From Pseudorhodobacter ferrugineus DSM 5888 (GTDB lineage Bacteria > Pseudomonadota > Alphaproteobacteria > Rhodobacterales > Rhodobacteraceae): 39,877 bases of DNA. The notes beneath the pieces were generated by a model. It saw only the letters and a list, made by a program, of their open reading frames with translations. It had not been told where the DNA came from and searched no databases. The translations under genes were made by a program, and so were the position numbers. Shown here piece by piece: positions 6,672-13,777 of the stretch (its first letter is position 1; every line of letters begins with the position of its first letter). Location of the stretch: NCBI RefSeq assembly GCF_000420745.1, contig NZ_ATVN01000025.1:1-39877 (forward strand). The letters are read 5' to 3'.

Positions 6672-6929
6672 ATGGTGACACGCAACGTTGTCCTGACCGA
6701 GACCCAAGACAATCTGGTTCAAGCATTGGTCGCGTCCGGGCGCTACCAGAACGCAAGCGAAGCGATGCGCGCGGGCCTGAGACTGCTCGAGCAGGAAGAA
6801 GCACAGCTTGCCGAGATAAGGAAGGGTCTTCTTGAAGGCTTGGCCCAGACCAAGGCGGGCGATTTTGCGGAGGGTAGTGGTGAAGATGCCATCCGTCGTG
6901 CCTTTGCGAATGCTCGCGCTTCCTCATGA
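6672..6929 (+). CDS. parD: ParD-type antitoxin (pair 2)
   Basis: An 85-residue ribbon-helix-helix protein of the ParD/CopG kind. The segment QALVASGRYQNASEAMRAGL followed by RLLEQEEAQL is the standard family core. It is different in sequence from the ParD at 2093-2350 although the length is the same. It overlaps parE by ATGA. A very clear promoter-operator lies directly upstream, so negative self-control is likely. Confidence 0.92.
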   Translation: MVTRNVVLTETQDNLVQALVASGRYQNASEAMRAGLRLLEQEEAQLAEIRKGLLEGLAQTKAGDFAEGSGEDAIRRAFANARASS

Positions 6930-7261
6930 GCCGATCCTTCCGGCTGACACGTCTTGCAGAAAAAAGCCTTACCGAGATCGCGCGATGGACTATCAAGAAT
7001 TTCGGACTGCGACAGGCTGAGCTCTACGAGGCGGAATTGCTCAACCGCTGCAAAGGAATTCTGAACGGCCAGACACATAGCCGGAGTTGTGCAATCCTGC
7101 TAGATGATGCAGATGACCTGCGGTTCGTTAGGACAGGGGAGCATTTTTTGGCCTTTTTGGACCAGCCAGACGAGGTTATCATAGTCGACATCCTGCACTG
7201 TCGTAGTGATCTGCCCCGTTATTTGGCAGCGCTGATGGCGCTGAAAAACGAGGGCATCTGA
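6926..7261 (+). CDS. parE: ParE-type toxin (pair 2)
   Basis: A 111-residue ParE-superfamily toxin. The N-terminal part (RLTRLAEKSLTEIARWTIKN-F-G) and the C-terminal strand (DEVIIVDILHCRSDLPRYL) match the family. The ATG at 6926 overlaps the parD stop. The stop at 7261 lies within seven bases of a transposase relic on the other strand, so DNA downstream has been rearranged right up to the gene. The toxin frame itself looks intact. Confidence 0.9.
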   Translation: MSRSFRLTRLAEKSLTEIARWTIKNFGLRQAELYEAELLNRCKGILNGQTHSRSCAILLDDADDLRFVRTGEHFLAFLDQPDEVIIVDILHCRSDLPRYLAALMALKNEGI

Positions 7262-7267
7262 TTTGCG

Positions 7268-7415
7268 TCACAACCCCGCCGCTTTGGTGAGGTTCACGCG
7301 GAACTTCTTGCGGCGGCGTTGGTAGCGCCGGGTCACCGCGCCCGTCTGCCGCCAAAGCAACCGCTATCGTATCTTTGTGAACATCCAAACCGATGTAGGT
7401 GATATTCTTGTCCAT
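7268..7415 (-). pseudogene. IS110-family transposase relic
   Basis: From ATG at 7415 the frame reads MDKNITYIGLDVHKDTIAVA. This is the N-terminus of IS110-type DEDD transposases, with the first catalytic Asp in GLDVHKD. Family likeness stops after about 28 residues near 7340. Another frame then continues to a stop at 7268 with an Arg/Lys-rich tail (VTRRYQRRRKKFRVNLTKAA) that I cannot place. It is an inactive fragment. Confidence 0.75.
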
Positions 7416-7592
7416 GGCCCGCCTTCTATGCAAGAGGCTCTGCGCAAGGACATCCGGCGCAACCCTCGAACCAACATACTGTGAGACGGGTCGCCCTATC
7501 TCAGGCGAACATGTGGTCTAGGTGCTGTAAAATAAGCAAATGCCCCAAACCTAAAGGCTAGCGAATTGATGTGGGTTTGAACCAAAAGTTGT

Positions 7593-7622
7593 GTTTAGGC
7601 CCTGAGTAAACAGGGCCTAAAC
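7593..7622. terminator. 12-bp hairpin after the leftward gene set
   Basis: GTTTAGGCCCTG (7593-7604) and CAGGGCCTAAAC (7611-7622) pair perfectly around AGTAAA. It lies just beyond the stop of the last leftward gene (7627). On the minus strand it is followed after a few bases by CTTTT, so it may end leftward transcription. Confidence 0.55.
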
Positions 7623-7626
7623 CTCG

Positions 7627-7824
7627 CTAACCTTTAGGGTGTCTATAGGTTACTTTACGGTCTTTGATCTCGTCACTCTTGGATTTTAGTGCGCCAATTC
7701 CAAACATGACCAAAATGGCGATTAATCCGATGTGAAGGACAACGACCCACATCAAACTGAATAGATTTAGAACCATGAACAGAAGCAAAGCGAGATACGC
7801 GACAACTCCGAAGAACCAATTCAT
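7627..7824 (-). CDS. Small membrane protein, unknown
   Basis: A 65-residue protein. Residues 3-22 and 26-46 are strongly hydrophobic (VVAYLALLLFMVLNLFSLMW and VVLHIGLIAILVMFGIGAL), giving two predicted membrane spans and a short charged tail (KSKSDEIKDRKVTYRHPKG). It overlaps the preceding gene by ATGA, so it is the last gene of the leftward set. No family is recognised. The coupling supports real translation, and a holin-like role is only a guess. Confidence 0.6.
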   Translation of the reverse strand: MNWFFGVVAYLALLLFMVLNLFSLMWVVVLHIGLIAILVMFGIGALKSKSDEIKDRKVTYRHPKG

Positions 7825-8111
7825 GTTGGATCTCCTTTGGCTTTGGCGATTGCAGCTCGGGCAAATTCTATTCGCCTACTGGCCTCGATGCCCATCATAG
7901 GCACTCCGTCATTCACCTGTAGCAACAACACCAAAGCCTCAAGCAAATCAGGAGCAGCAGCGATTAGGTGGGCGTCATTGTTGCCATTGACTACGCGGCA
8001 ATCGGCAACCGTAATCCCACGCTTACCAACTGATTGTGCTACATCTTTGCTGCATTGCACATACTTGCCGTCCACCGTCCAAGGACCAGGCGTGTGTTTG
8101 GCGTCTGTCAT
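7821..8111 (-). CDS. Phage-type HTPGPW protein
   Basis: A 96-residue protein of a type common in alphaproteobacterial prophages and plasmids. Hallmarks are HTPGPWTVDG near the start, NNDAHLIAAAPDLLEAL in the middle and an AIAKAKG-type tail. The function of the family is unknown. ATG at 8111 is chosen because AAGGGGAA lies five bases upstream. Its stop overlaps the start of the small membrane protein. It marks this block as phage- or plasmid-derived. Confidence 0.75.
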   Translation of the reverse strand: MTDAKHTPGPWTVDGKYVQCSKDVAQSVGKRGITVADCRVVNGNNDAHLIAAAPDLLEALVLLLQVNDGVPMMGIEASRRIEFARAAIAKAKGDPT

Positions 8112-8124
8112 TTGGTTCCCCTTT

Positions 8125-8322
8125 CTATCCAATGGTCATGAGGGCAGAACGACTACCCTTCTCAAATACATAGAGGCGGTAACGTCCAAAATTGGTGGAA
8201 TACGGTGGCTTCCAGATCAAACCTGTCCGACGTTCCACTTCGTCTTGTCTGCCGTTGTACGTCTCTGTGTAGACGTTTTCTTTTGATGCAATTTCACGCA
8301 CCACGATCTTGTATTCAGCCAC
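8125..8322 (-). CDS. Small hypothetical protein
   Basis: A 65-residue protein, AEYKIVVREIASKENVYTET with the end GSRSALMTIG. No family is recognised. The proposed GTG start at 8322 has GGGGAGA four to five bases upstream; a longer frame reaches 8388 without such a box. The tail of the next gene begins 13 bases downstream, so the two are likely co-transcribed. Confidence 0.5.
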   Translation of the reverse strand: MAEYKIVVREIASKENVYTETYNGRQDEVERRTGLIWKPPYSTNFGRYRLYVFEKGSRSALMTIG

Positions 8323-8393
8323 GGCTCTCCCCTTTCGTGAGATGGTGGTGGTCAGCCTTATGCGAGGATACTCCCCACATAAGGCCAATCAGA

Positions 8394-8954
8394 TCACCCA
8401 GCTTTCGCTTTGGAGAAGATCGAACGAGGTGGTGGAGCATCAGATGTCTTCACCGTTTCGTTCATCGGTGGCTCTTCTTCACGCGAAGAGGAAGCCATCG
8501 AGTTTTCAACTTCATCGTCTGCGCCATCATCTTCGCCGGTATAGGCTGTGTTGGTAACCTCAGGCTCAGCTTCTGGCTCAGCATCAGCATCAGCTTTTGC
8601 TTTCAACAGCAGGCCTGAAGGCTTCTTTGGCTCCGTGGCAATACCGAGAGTCGCTTTGGCAACTGGCTTTGGAGCCATGGTCGCTGCGAGCTTGTTTGCT
8701 TCGGCGGTCTTGATGGTCAGAGCTTCGGTCTTTTCAGCCAAAGCTTCATCCAGCACCGCAGCCATACCACCTGCACGAGGCATAATGCCCAAAGTGGCTG
8801 TGTAACCGTTTGCACCACGAGTGGCTTGCAGCTCGATGGTGATTTCCTGGTCAGTGGAGATGTTGATCTGGCGGGACACGAAGTCTGTGATTGCCGTCTC
8901 AATTTCGACTTCAGCGGTGTGTTTAAGCCACGCATCATTCGTAAACAGTTTCAT
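8394..8954 (-). CDS. Hypothetical protein with acidic low-complexity tail
   Basis: A 186-residue protein. Residues 1-70 look globular (MKLFTNDAWLKHTAEVEIET, ITDFVSRQINI). Residues about 85-110 are Ala/Lys-rich and probably helical. From about 115 the chain becomes acidic and repetitive (KADADAEPEAEPEV, DDGADDEVE) and ends in PPPRSIFSKAKAG, likely disordered. ATG at 8954 is preferred; ATG at 8963 is also possible. The composition resembles phage structural or DNA-mimic proteins, but no function can be assigned. Confidence 0.6.
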   Translation of the reverse strand: MKLFTNDAWLKHTAEVEIETAITDFVSRQINISTDQEITIELQATRGANGYTATLGIMPRAGGMAAVLDEALAEKTEALTIKTAEANKLAATMAPKPVAKATLGIATEPKKPSGLLLKAKADADAEPEAEPEVTNTAYTGEDDGADDEVENSMASSSREEEPPMNETVKTSDAPPPRSIFSKAKAG

Positions 8955-9295
8955 GGATCCCATCCGTGTGGATACGATCTTGGTAAAAACGTACTTTGCC
9001 TAGGCTGTTAGGGGCTAGGGGTTCTATAGGTGGTCTAGGGGGTCTAAAACTGAAATAGTCTTTAGGTAGTAGAGTTCTGAGTAGAGTTCGCGTGAAGCCA
9101 CCGATAACTGGCTTTTATGGACCTTTTTTGCCCGCGAAACCTAAAGATAACCTAAAGCCAAATAGTACATGTGAGTAGAATGGGAGCCCTCACCGTGGTC
9201 AGTTGCCTCAATTGCGGACGGGCCAATTGACCAATACCAGACCAGCATGTCCCTCAGTCGCCATCCCCCAGCGATACGTTGACGATAGGCCTGCA
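8955..9295. other. Intergenic stretch with short repeats
   Basis: No gene is seen. Between 9005 and 9065 the words CTAGGGG, CTATAGGTGG and CTAGGGGG recur, and CCTAAAG occurs twice near 9142-9160. It probably holds the promoter of the 8394-8954 gene; the repeats could be operator or iteron-like, but there is no replication gene beside them. Confidence 0.4.
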
Positions 9296-10198
9296 CTATC
9301 TAGCAGGAAGTATTTCCGCATCACCAAAGATGTAAAATCCACGTCGCTTCGGGATATGCCTTGCCTTGATACTGTCTCGATACAGGTCATTTGTCACGAT
9401 TGGTGCTGAGTGTAGCTCTGCTAACTCGACAATCCTGCGGTCAGCAACTGTTCCAGAGGCAACAATCTCAACGTCACAGCTAACACTCATCATTTCCCTG
9501 ACTTCTTCAAGTGAAAGATGCCGTCCACAGACTTTATAACCAATGTTTGCGTCGAAAACGACGATGGGCTTAACGCCCTTGCACTCTAAAGTCTCAACGA
9601 CCTCCGAAACGGGCTTAAAGCTTGGCTTAACAACACTTTCCCAGTGGGCGACATTCGAACCATCGACGATATTGATCTTTTCGTTCCACTTTCGAGGCGA
9701 CTGGTCAACTTCATTCTTAGGAACCGCTAAGCACGCCAAAGCCTCCCAATATTTCACTTTCCGATGTTTGACGCGAGGCTTCCCATTAGCATATTCACCA
9801 GCACTATATTCCTCATCATTCAAGCCGTGAGTGAGTTTAACAATCACATTCGCCTTCGGATATTTCTGCGCGGCAAGTATAATTAATCGCTTTTCAGCTT
9901 CACTTCTCTCTTCACCGATGTGCTTGACCCACCCAAGTTCTGTGAGATGGTAACCGTTCATCGAACTTCTTGTTGTGACTTCAAAAATTGACCCGCGCAC
10001 AGAAAACTTCTCTGCTTCCTTTCGCGCTTCATCAATAGCAGTCGCTCGTGCTTCTGCGGCACGTATTTTTGCGACTTCTATTTTCTCGCGCTCTTCGCGC
10101 GCAAGTCTTTGTTCCCGCTCTTCGGGAGTTTCCTTGTTTGCAAAATTTTTAGTGACTACGGCAAGCAGAACAATGCCCCCAATGATCCAAGGCAGCAT
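9296..10198 (-). CDS. Membrane-anchored protein with Regnase-like NYN nuclease domain
   Basis: A 300-residue protein. Residues 2-17 form one membrane span. Residues 22-65 are a charged helix rich in E, R, K and A, probably a coiled coil. Residues about 70-160 form an alpha/beta region of unknown family. Residues 175-300 resemble the NYN/PIN-like domain of Zc3h12a (Regnase) ribonucleases: IVDGSNVAHWE (D179, N182), VVFDAN (D216), GTVADRRIVELA (D253) and IVTNDLYRD (D271, D275). These acidic residues match the metal-binding set. ATG at 10198 has GGGGAA upstream and lies two bases after the preceding stop. RNA cleavage at the membrane is inferred. Confidence 0.7.
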   Translation of the reverse strand: MLPWIIGGIVLLAVVTKNFANKETPEEREQRLAREEREKIEVAKIRAAEARATAIDEARKEAEKFSVRGSIFEVTTRSSMNGYHLTELGWVKHIGEERSEAEKRLIILAAQKYPKANVIVKLTHGLNDEEYSAGEYANGKPRVKHRKVKYWEALACLAVPKNEVDQSPRKWNEKINIVDGSNVAHWESVVKPSFKPVSEVVETLECKGVKPIVVFDANIGYKVCGRHLSLEEVREMMSVSCDVEIVASGTVADRRIVELAELHSAPIVTNDLYRDSIKARHIPKRRGFYIFGDAEILPAR

Positions 10199-10200
10199 AG

Positions 10201-10566
10201 TTAGTTCCCCATTGCCTGTCGTTGCGCCCGCTTGAACCGACATGCCCCAAGTGGCCTGCCGTTTGATGGCAAGTTCGCCTGATCTTGCCGCCGGATCAAG
10301 TGTTTTTCTCTCCTAGCCTCGTTTGCGCTTGCCGGAACGCTCCAATGTGGGTGGATCGGGCCGCGATGCTGTGTCAGCTTGGTCGGACAAACACGTTTTT
10401 TAGCGCGGCGGACAAACCTGTCCTGCCGCTTGCGTTCGGTCTCGGGCAGTTTCAGCTTCACGCGTATGACGGTGGCGCTCGCAATCGGCGGCCCTTGCGG
10501 ATCAGCTTCCGCCTCATATGCCGCGGCAATCGCTTCTAACATCGATTGGAAAAGATCGGGCTGCAT
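10201..10566 (-). CDS. Hypothetical protein upstream of the NYN gene
   Basis: A 121-residue basic protein that begins MQPDLFQSMLEAIAAAYEAE and then has a Lys/Arg-rich middle (KLPETERKRQDRFVRRAKKR). It belongs to no family that I recognise. The Arg-rich C-terminus may be out-of-frame extension. It ends two bases before the NYN gene start, so the two are probably one transcription unit. The ribosome site is weak. DNA upstream (10592-10728) encodes only an unplaced fragment. Confidence 0.45.
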   Translation of the reverse strand: MQPDLFQSMLEAIAAAYEAEADPQGPPIASATVIRVKLKLPETERKRQDRFVRRAKKRVCPTKLTQHRGPIHPHWSVPASANEARREKHLIRRQDQANLPSNGRPLGACRFKRAQRQAMGN

Positions 10567-10728
10567 GGTGTTTCTTCTCGGGTCAGCGGCTTTATGACGC
10601 AAATAGGTTACTCCTTGCCCTCTCGAATTGGGCGTTCAACTGTTTGCGCGGTCTATGCACAACCAGCTGATAGCACCGGCGCTCTTTCAGCCAAAGAACA
10701 TCCACCCAGATGAACGCCCGTGTAATAT

Positions 10729-11208
10729 TCAGCCCGGTGTTGCCGAGAAACGGTATTCGACATCGGAAAATGCGCCTTCTGCGAAGCCATATGTCATGCG
10801 CAGACCGCATGATCCGGCAAGCACGCCGTGTTCGGCATTGGCGGGCACATAGACAGCGATGCCTGCTGCGATGCGATGGGCCACGCCGTCGATGGTGACA
10901 ATTCCGTCGCCTTCGAAGCCAAGATAAAATTCCGCAGGGTCGTGGCGATGCAGCGGCAGCGTGCCATGTGGTTCAAATTCTGCAATGCCCAGCACAAATT
11001 CGCGTTTGGTCTGCGCGTCGCCGCTGATCAGCGTACGCCATCGCACTGTACCATAGGCCGGATCCGTGCCGCCTTCCAACGGTGTGGTCGCCGCATCGAC
11101 GGTGAAAGCTATGCCTGTTGGGGCAAAGGGATCGTTGTCGGCCTGCGGCAATAGGTCGATATAAGGTGCTTCAAGCGTGTCGATGGTGAGAATGGCTGCT
11201 GCGGACAT
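10729..11208 (-). CDS. Cupin-domain protein
   Basis: A 159-residue single-domain cupin. Motif 1 is present as PLHRHDPAEFYLGFEGDG (the His-x-His and Glu metal ligands). Motif 2 is VYVPANAEHGV, with the fourth ligand His. Such proteins bind a metal and act as small dioxygenases, isomerases, lyases or sensors; the substrate is not evident. ATG at 11208 has GGAG six bases upstream. It is divergent from the LysR gene at 11307, and this pairing usually means that the regulator controls it. Confidence 0.82.
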   Translation of the reverse strand: MSAAAILTIDTLEAPYIDLLPQADNDPFAPTGIAFTVDAATTPLEGGTDPAYGTVRWRTLISGDAQTKREFVLGIAEFEPHGTLPLHRHDPAEFYLGFEGDGIVTIDGVAHRIAAGIAVYVPANAEHGVLAGSCGLRMTYGFAEGAFSDVEYRFSATPG

Positions 11209-11241
11209 TGTAATCTCCATCAATGGCTCGTAGCTTTTTGC

Positions 11242-11302
11242 TAACCTCGGTTTTGCTGTCCCGCAATATCGATAAGATGATTAAGATTATACCTTGAGGT
11301 TA
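11242..11302. promoter_or_regulatory. Divergent cupin/lysR promoter with widely spaced inverted repeat
   Basis: TAACCTC (11242-11248) and GAGGTTA (11296-11302) are exact inverses 47 bases apart, one next to each gene. AT-rich ATAAGATGATTAAGATTAT lies between them. This could be the binding region of the LysR protein; a T-N11-A core cannot be fixed with certainty. Confidence 0.4.
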
Positions 11303-11306
11303 TGTT

Positions 11307-12200
11307 GTGATGTTACTCCCTTCCTTTTCGGGCCTGACAGCCTTTTACGCCGCTGTGCGAAACGGCACGCTCACCGGTGCGGCAGCAGAACTCAATGTGT
11401 CGCAGCCCGCAATAAGCCGCCGGATCGCAGCGCTGGAAGCCGATCTTGGCTGTCGGTTGTTCGATCGCACCCATAAACCCGCACGATTGACCGAGGAAGG
11501 GCGCGTTTTGCTGCTTGCCTTGCGCAGCGGCTTTGGCCAGATCGAGCAGGCGGTCGACGTGTTGCGGCAAGGGGTCAGCAAACAGACGATTACCATAAGC
11601 GGTCCATCGGGTTTTGTGGCGTTTTGGTTGATCCCCCGGCTGGAGGATCTGAAAGTGGCCTTTCCCGCACTGACAATCCGTATCATGAGCCATGAACAGG
11701 GCGAGGCGATGCCCACCGCAGAGGTATCGGTTCGCTTTGGTCTCCCCGACCCAGCTTTGCCGAGCGAAACCCGGATCCTAAGCGAAGATGTCTTTCCAGT
11801 CGCAAACCCACTTTACCTCGCGCGCAAAGGGATGAGCGCCAGTGATGTCGACTATGCCAGCTTGGTGTTGCTCACCATGCAATCGGGGCGGCGCCATTGG
11901 TATGATTGGCCGGCTTGGTTGGAAGCCGCGGGCAAACCCAAACTGGAGTCCGCACAGTTCATGGACTTCAACAACTACGCGATGCTAGTGAATGCGGCGA
12001 TGGCAGGACAGGGAGTCTGCCTGAGCTGGGCGGGATTGCTCGATAGCTTCCTTGAATCAGGCGCTCTTGTTCGGATTGCCGGTCCCAGTGTTACATCGCA
12101 GCGTGGCTATTTTGTCGCCGCGCGTGATGGGCATGCCGCACGGCCCGATGTCATTGCAGTTTTAGGCTGGATCCAATCGCATGACGGACTGGGTACCTAG
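11307..12200 (+). CDS. LysR-family transcriptional regulator, GcvA-like
   Basis: A 297-residue regulator with an N-terminal winged helix-turn-helix (residues about 8-65: GTLTGAAAELNVSQPAISRR then IAALEADLGCRLFDR) and a C-terminal effector-binding domain. The later segment NNYAMLVNAAMAGQGVCLSW is typical of the GcvA/AmpR branch. The start is GTG at 11307 or ATG at 11310, a few bases after TTGAGGTT. It is divergent from the cupin gene and probably regulates that gene and itself. Confidence 0.9.
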   Translation: MMLLPSFSGLTAFYAAVRNGTLTGAAAELNVSQPAISRRIAALEADLGCRLFDRTHKPARLTEEGRVLLLALRSGFGQIEQAVDVLRQGVSKQTITISGPSGFVAFWLIPRLEDLKVAFPALTIRIMSHEQGEAMPTAEVSVRFGLPDPALPSETRILSEDVFPVANPLYLARKGMSASDVDYASLVLLTMQSGRRHWYDWPAWLEAAGKPKLESAQFMDFNNYAMLVNAAMAGQGVCLSWAGLLDSFLESGALVRIAGPSVTSQRGYFVAARDGHAARPDVIAVLGWIQSHDGLGT

Positions 12201-12249
12201 TGTTCTGAATCTGATGCTTGCTACCTGTTTTATTTGATTTTATCGCGGT

Positions 12250-12399
12250 TGGCCAAGCCATGGCGTGCGATGTATTCGGCAGTTCCTCAATCGAGACGCC
12301 AGCTTTGATGCGGCTAACGTTGGACTGGCTCAACACCAGCTTGTCCAAGGCGATATCGTGCGATGGCGAAAGAGTTATTTTATGGGCAACCTGAGCCAT
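12250..12399 (-). pseudogene. Second ParB-like gene, frameshifted 5' fragment
   Basis: ATG at 12399 opens a frame reading MAQVAHKITLSPSHDIALDK, then LVLSQSNVSRIKAGVSIEEL. This is the N-terminus of a ParB/Spo0J-type plasmid protein (consensus near LSPSRDIPFDKLVLSQSNVRRIKAGVSIEELAEDIARR). After EEL one base is missing: in the next frame the sequence continues as A-E-Y-I-A-R-H-G-L before a stop. The rest of the gene is absent. It is unrelated to the repB of this plasmid and points to an earlier or second replicon. Confidence 0.7.
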
Positions 12400-12480
12400 C
12401 AGTTAGTCACTATGACGGGTGTCAGAAGCCATTCTCCAAATATCATTTTCCGCCACATTCAAAGCAACATATCTTTCACT

Positions 12481-13590
12481 CTAAGTAATTGTCCGCGGAC
12501 AATCCCACGCTGTTCTGTGTTGTTTGCGAAGTTGCTGTATCAGAATGAAGGGATCAAAATTGGTACTTTTTGAGCCGCTGGTTAAACTGCGAAAATAGGC
12601 GCCGACGCTGCGAATGCGGTTATGATACTGCAATAGCGACCATACAGTTATTGCTGCGCCTAGTGGCCCTACATGAGCTTGAGCGGTTTTGTAGTTGGCA
12701 CTATCGATCCCCAGCATTGGTGCAAGTGTTTGGGCATGTGCCAGAACGTCTTCTACTGTTTCAATTGGGCTTACTGCATATTGCATCGCCTCTGGGCATG
12801 CTGATTTTAGATCTGTTAGTGTAAACGCAGTTCTCTTAGTATCAGTACCTTCTTTATTTGAGTTATGATGGTGCCGGACATATTGGCCGTTTGTGGCGGC
12901 CGTTTCATTTGGTTTGCTCTCTGGTGCGGGCACAGATGGCTGATCGCTTTCAGCCTCTAGACGCATTTCAGGCAGTTCTGACAGGATGAATTTGAGGGTG
13001 GCCACGTCCGTCTTGCGGCGCAAATATTTAGCAGCCTCTAGAGCCATTGGATGTTCGGGGTGCGCGTGGAGCGTGGACCTTAGGAGGCAGCGCAGGTAGC
13101 GGACCTGCTCTTGCTCTGCCGTGGCTTGGCTGGCGAGGGCTGAAAATTCCGCAAGGCGGGTAAAGAGGGGTGCAAGGTCGAGCCCGAACCGAAGGGTGGT
13201 GCCCTCTGTCGTGTTATGGCGGGTGAACCGTTTCCGATTCGGGCTATCACGTCGCTCTAAAAGCCCGGCGTCTCGGAGCATTTCAACATGCCGCCGCAAT
13301 GTGCGATCGGTGATGCCATTGCGGCGAAACGCCAGTGTGGCGTTGGACGCAAATACAACGTGATGGTTTCTCTTTGGGGCCAGGCACGACAGCATTGCAT
13401 CTAATGTAGTCAAGACCGATGGCTTTATCCCAAGCAGAGGCGCCGCTTTTCGCAGCGTTTCAATCAGAACGTGCCGCTCGGGTAGGGAATTGTCCGCGGA
13501 CAATGGCAGGGGGTGCCGCTGCCCTTGGGACGCGGTTACTTGTATGAAGGCCATGATGTCATCACGACAGGCCGATAGGCGAAGCGCCAC
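12481..13590 (-). CDS. repC: RepC replication initiator of a repABC plasmid
   Basis: A 369-residue protein with the RepC layout. The N-terminal winged-helix region (about 50-160) includes the conserved segments KPSVLTTLDAMLSCL, VVFASNATLAFRRNGITDRT and RDAGLLERRDSPNRKRF. A variable linker follows around 230-260, then the C-terminal block (AQAHVGPLGAAITVWSLLQY, then IRSVGAYFRSLT). RepC starts replication at an origin usually inside its own gene. The start is GTG 13590 (AGGCGG upstream) or ATG 13554. It is third in the repA-repB-repC order, after a 187-bp gap that should hold the antisense RNA. Two identical palindromes lie near its ends. Confidence 0.93.
   Translation of the reverse strand: MALRLSACRDDIMAFIQVTASQGQRHPLPLSADNSLPERHVLIETLRKAAPLLGIKPSVLTTLDAMLSCLAPKRNHHVVFASNATLAFRRNGITDRTLRRHVEMLRDAGLLERRDSPNRKRFTRHNTTEGTTLRFGLDLAPLFTRLAEFSALASQATAEQEQVRYLRCLLRSTLHAHPEHPMALEAAKYLRRKTDVATLKFILSELPEMRLEAESDQPSVPAPESKPNETAATNGQYVRHHHNSNKEGTDTKRTAFTLTDLKSACPEAMQYAVSPIETVEDVLAHAQTLAPMLGIDSANYKTAQAHVGPLGAAITVWSLLQYHNRIRSVGAYFRSLTSGSKSTNFDPFILIQQLRKQHRTAWDCPRTIT
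12488..12503. repeat. Candidate parS palindrome, copy 1
   Basis: ATTGTCCGCGGACAAT, a perfect 16-bp palindrome within the last codons of repC. The identical sequence recurs at 13489-13504. Palindromic partition sites in or near repC are known for repABC plasmids. Confidence 0.7.
13489..13504. repeat. Candidate parS palindrome, copy 2
   Basis: The same ATTGTCCGCGGACAAT as at 12488, 1,001 bp away inside the 5' part of repC. RepB is the likely binder. I did not find a third copy. Confidence 0.7.
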
Positions 13591-13635
13591 AACAATTGCC
13601 GCCTAAATGCACAAATTTGCGCATAAAATATCATT

Positions 13636-13650
13636 CAACCGAATCGGTTG
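13636..13650. repeat. Inverted repeat in the repB-repC gap
   Basis: CAACCGA-A-TCGGTTG: seven-base arms around one central base, 46 bases upstream of repC. It could form a hairpin in the repC leader or bind a protein. Confidence 0.5.
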
Positions 13651-13653
13651 TTG

Positions 13654-13750
13654 TTGACTGGCGGAGGAAAGCTGGTAAACCTGTTTGTGCAAACGACAGA
13701 TTGGGCCTTCCGGGAAATTTTCTTGGGGGCTCTTTCTTTTTCGGGCTGTG
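13654..13750 (+). ncRNA. Possible counter-transcribed RNA (inc-alpha) between repB and repC
   Basis: repABC plasmids carry a small antisense RNA in this gap that limits repC translation. On the plus strand TTGACT (13654-13659) with TGGTAAAC 16 bases later could be an extended -10 promoter. The following 60 bases contain the stem GTTTG-TG-CAAAC (about 13683-13694) and a GC-rich stretch ending in TCTTTCTTTTT. The exact ends are guesses. Confidence 0.4.
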
Positions 13751-13777
13751 TTCGTGCTCCTTGATTGAGGGTTGAAG

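Noticed and set aside
10592-10728. Minus-strand frame containing AFIWVDVLWLKERRCYQLVV after the cupin gene
   Set aside because: It looks protein-like but has no usable start, continues from inside the cupin gene in another frame, and matches nothing that I can name. Too little to call a gene.
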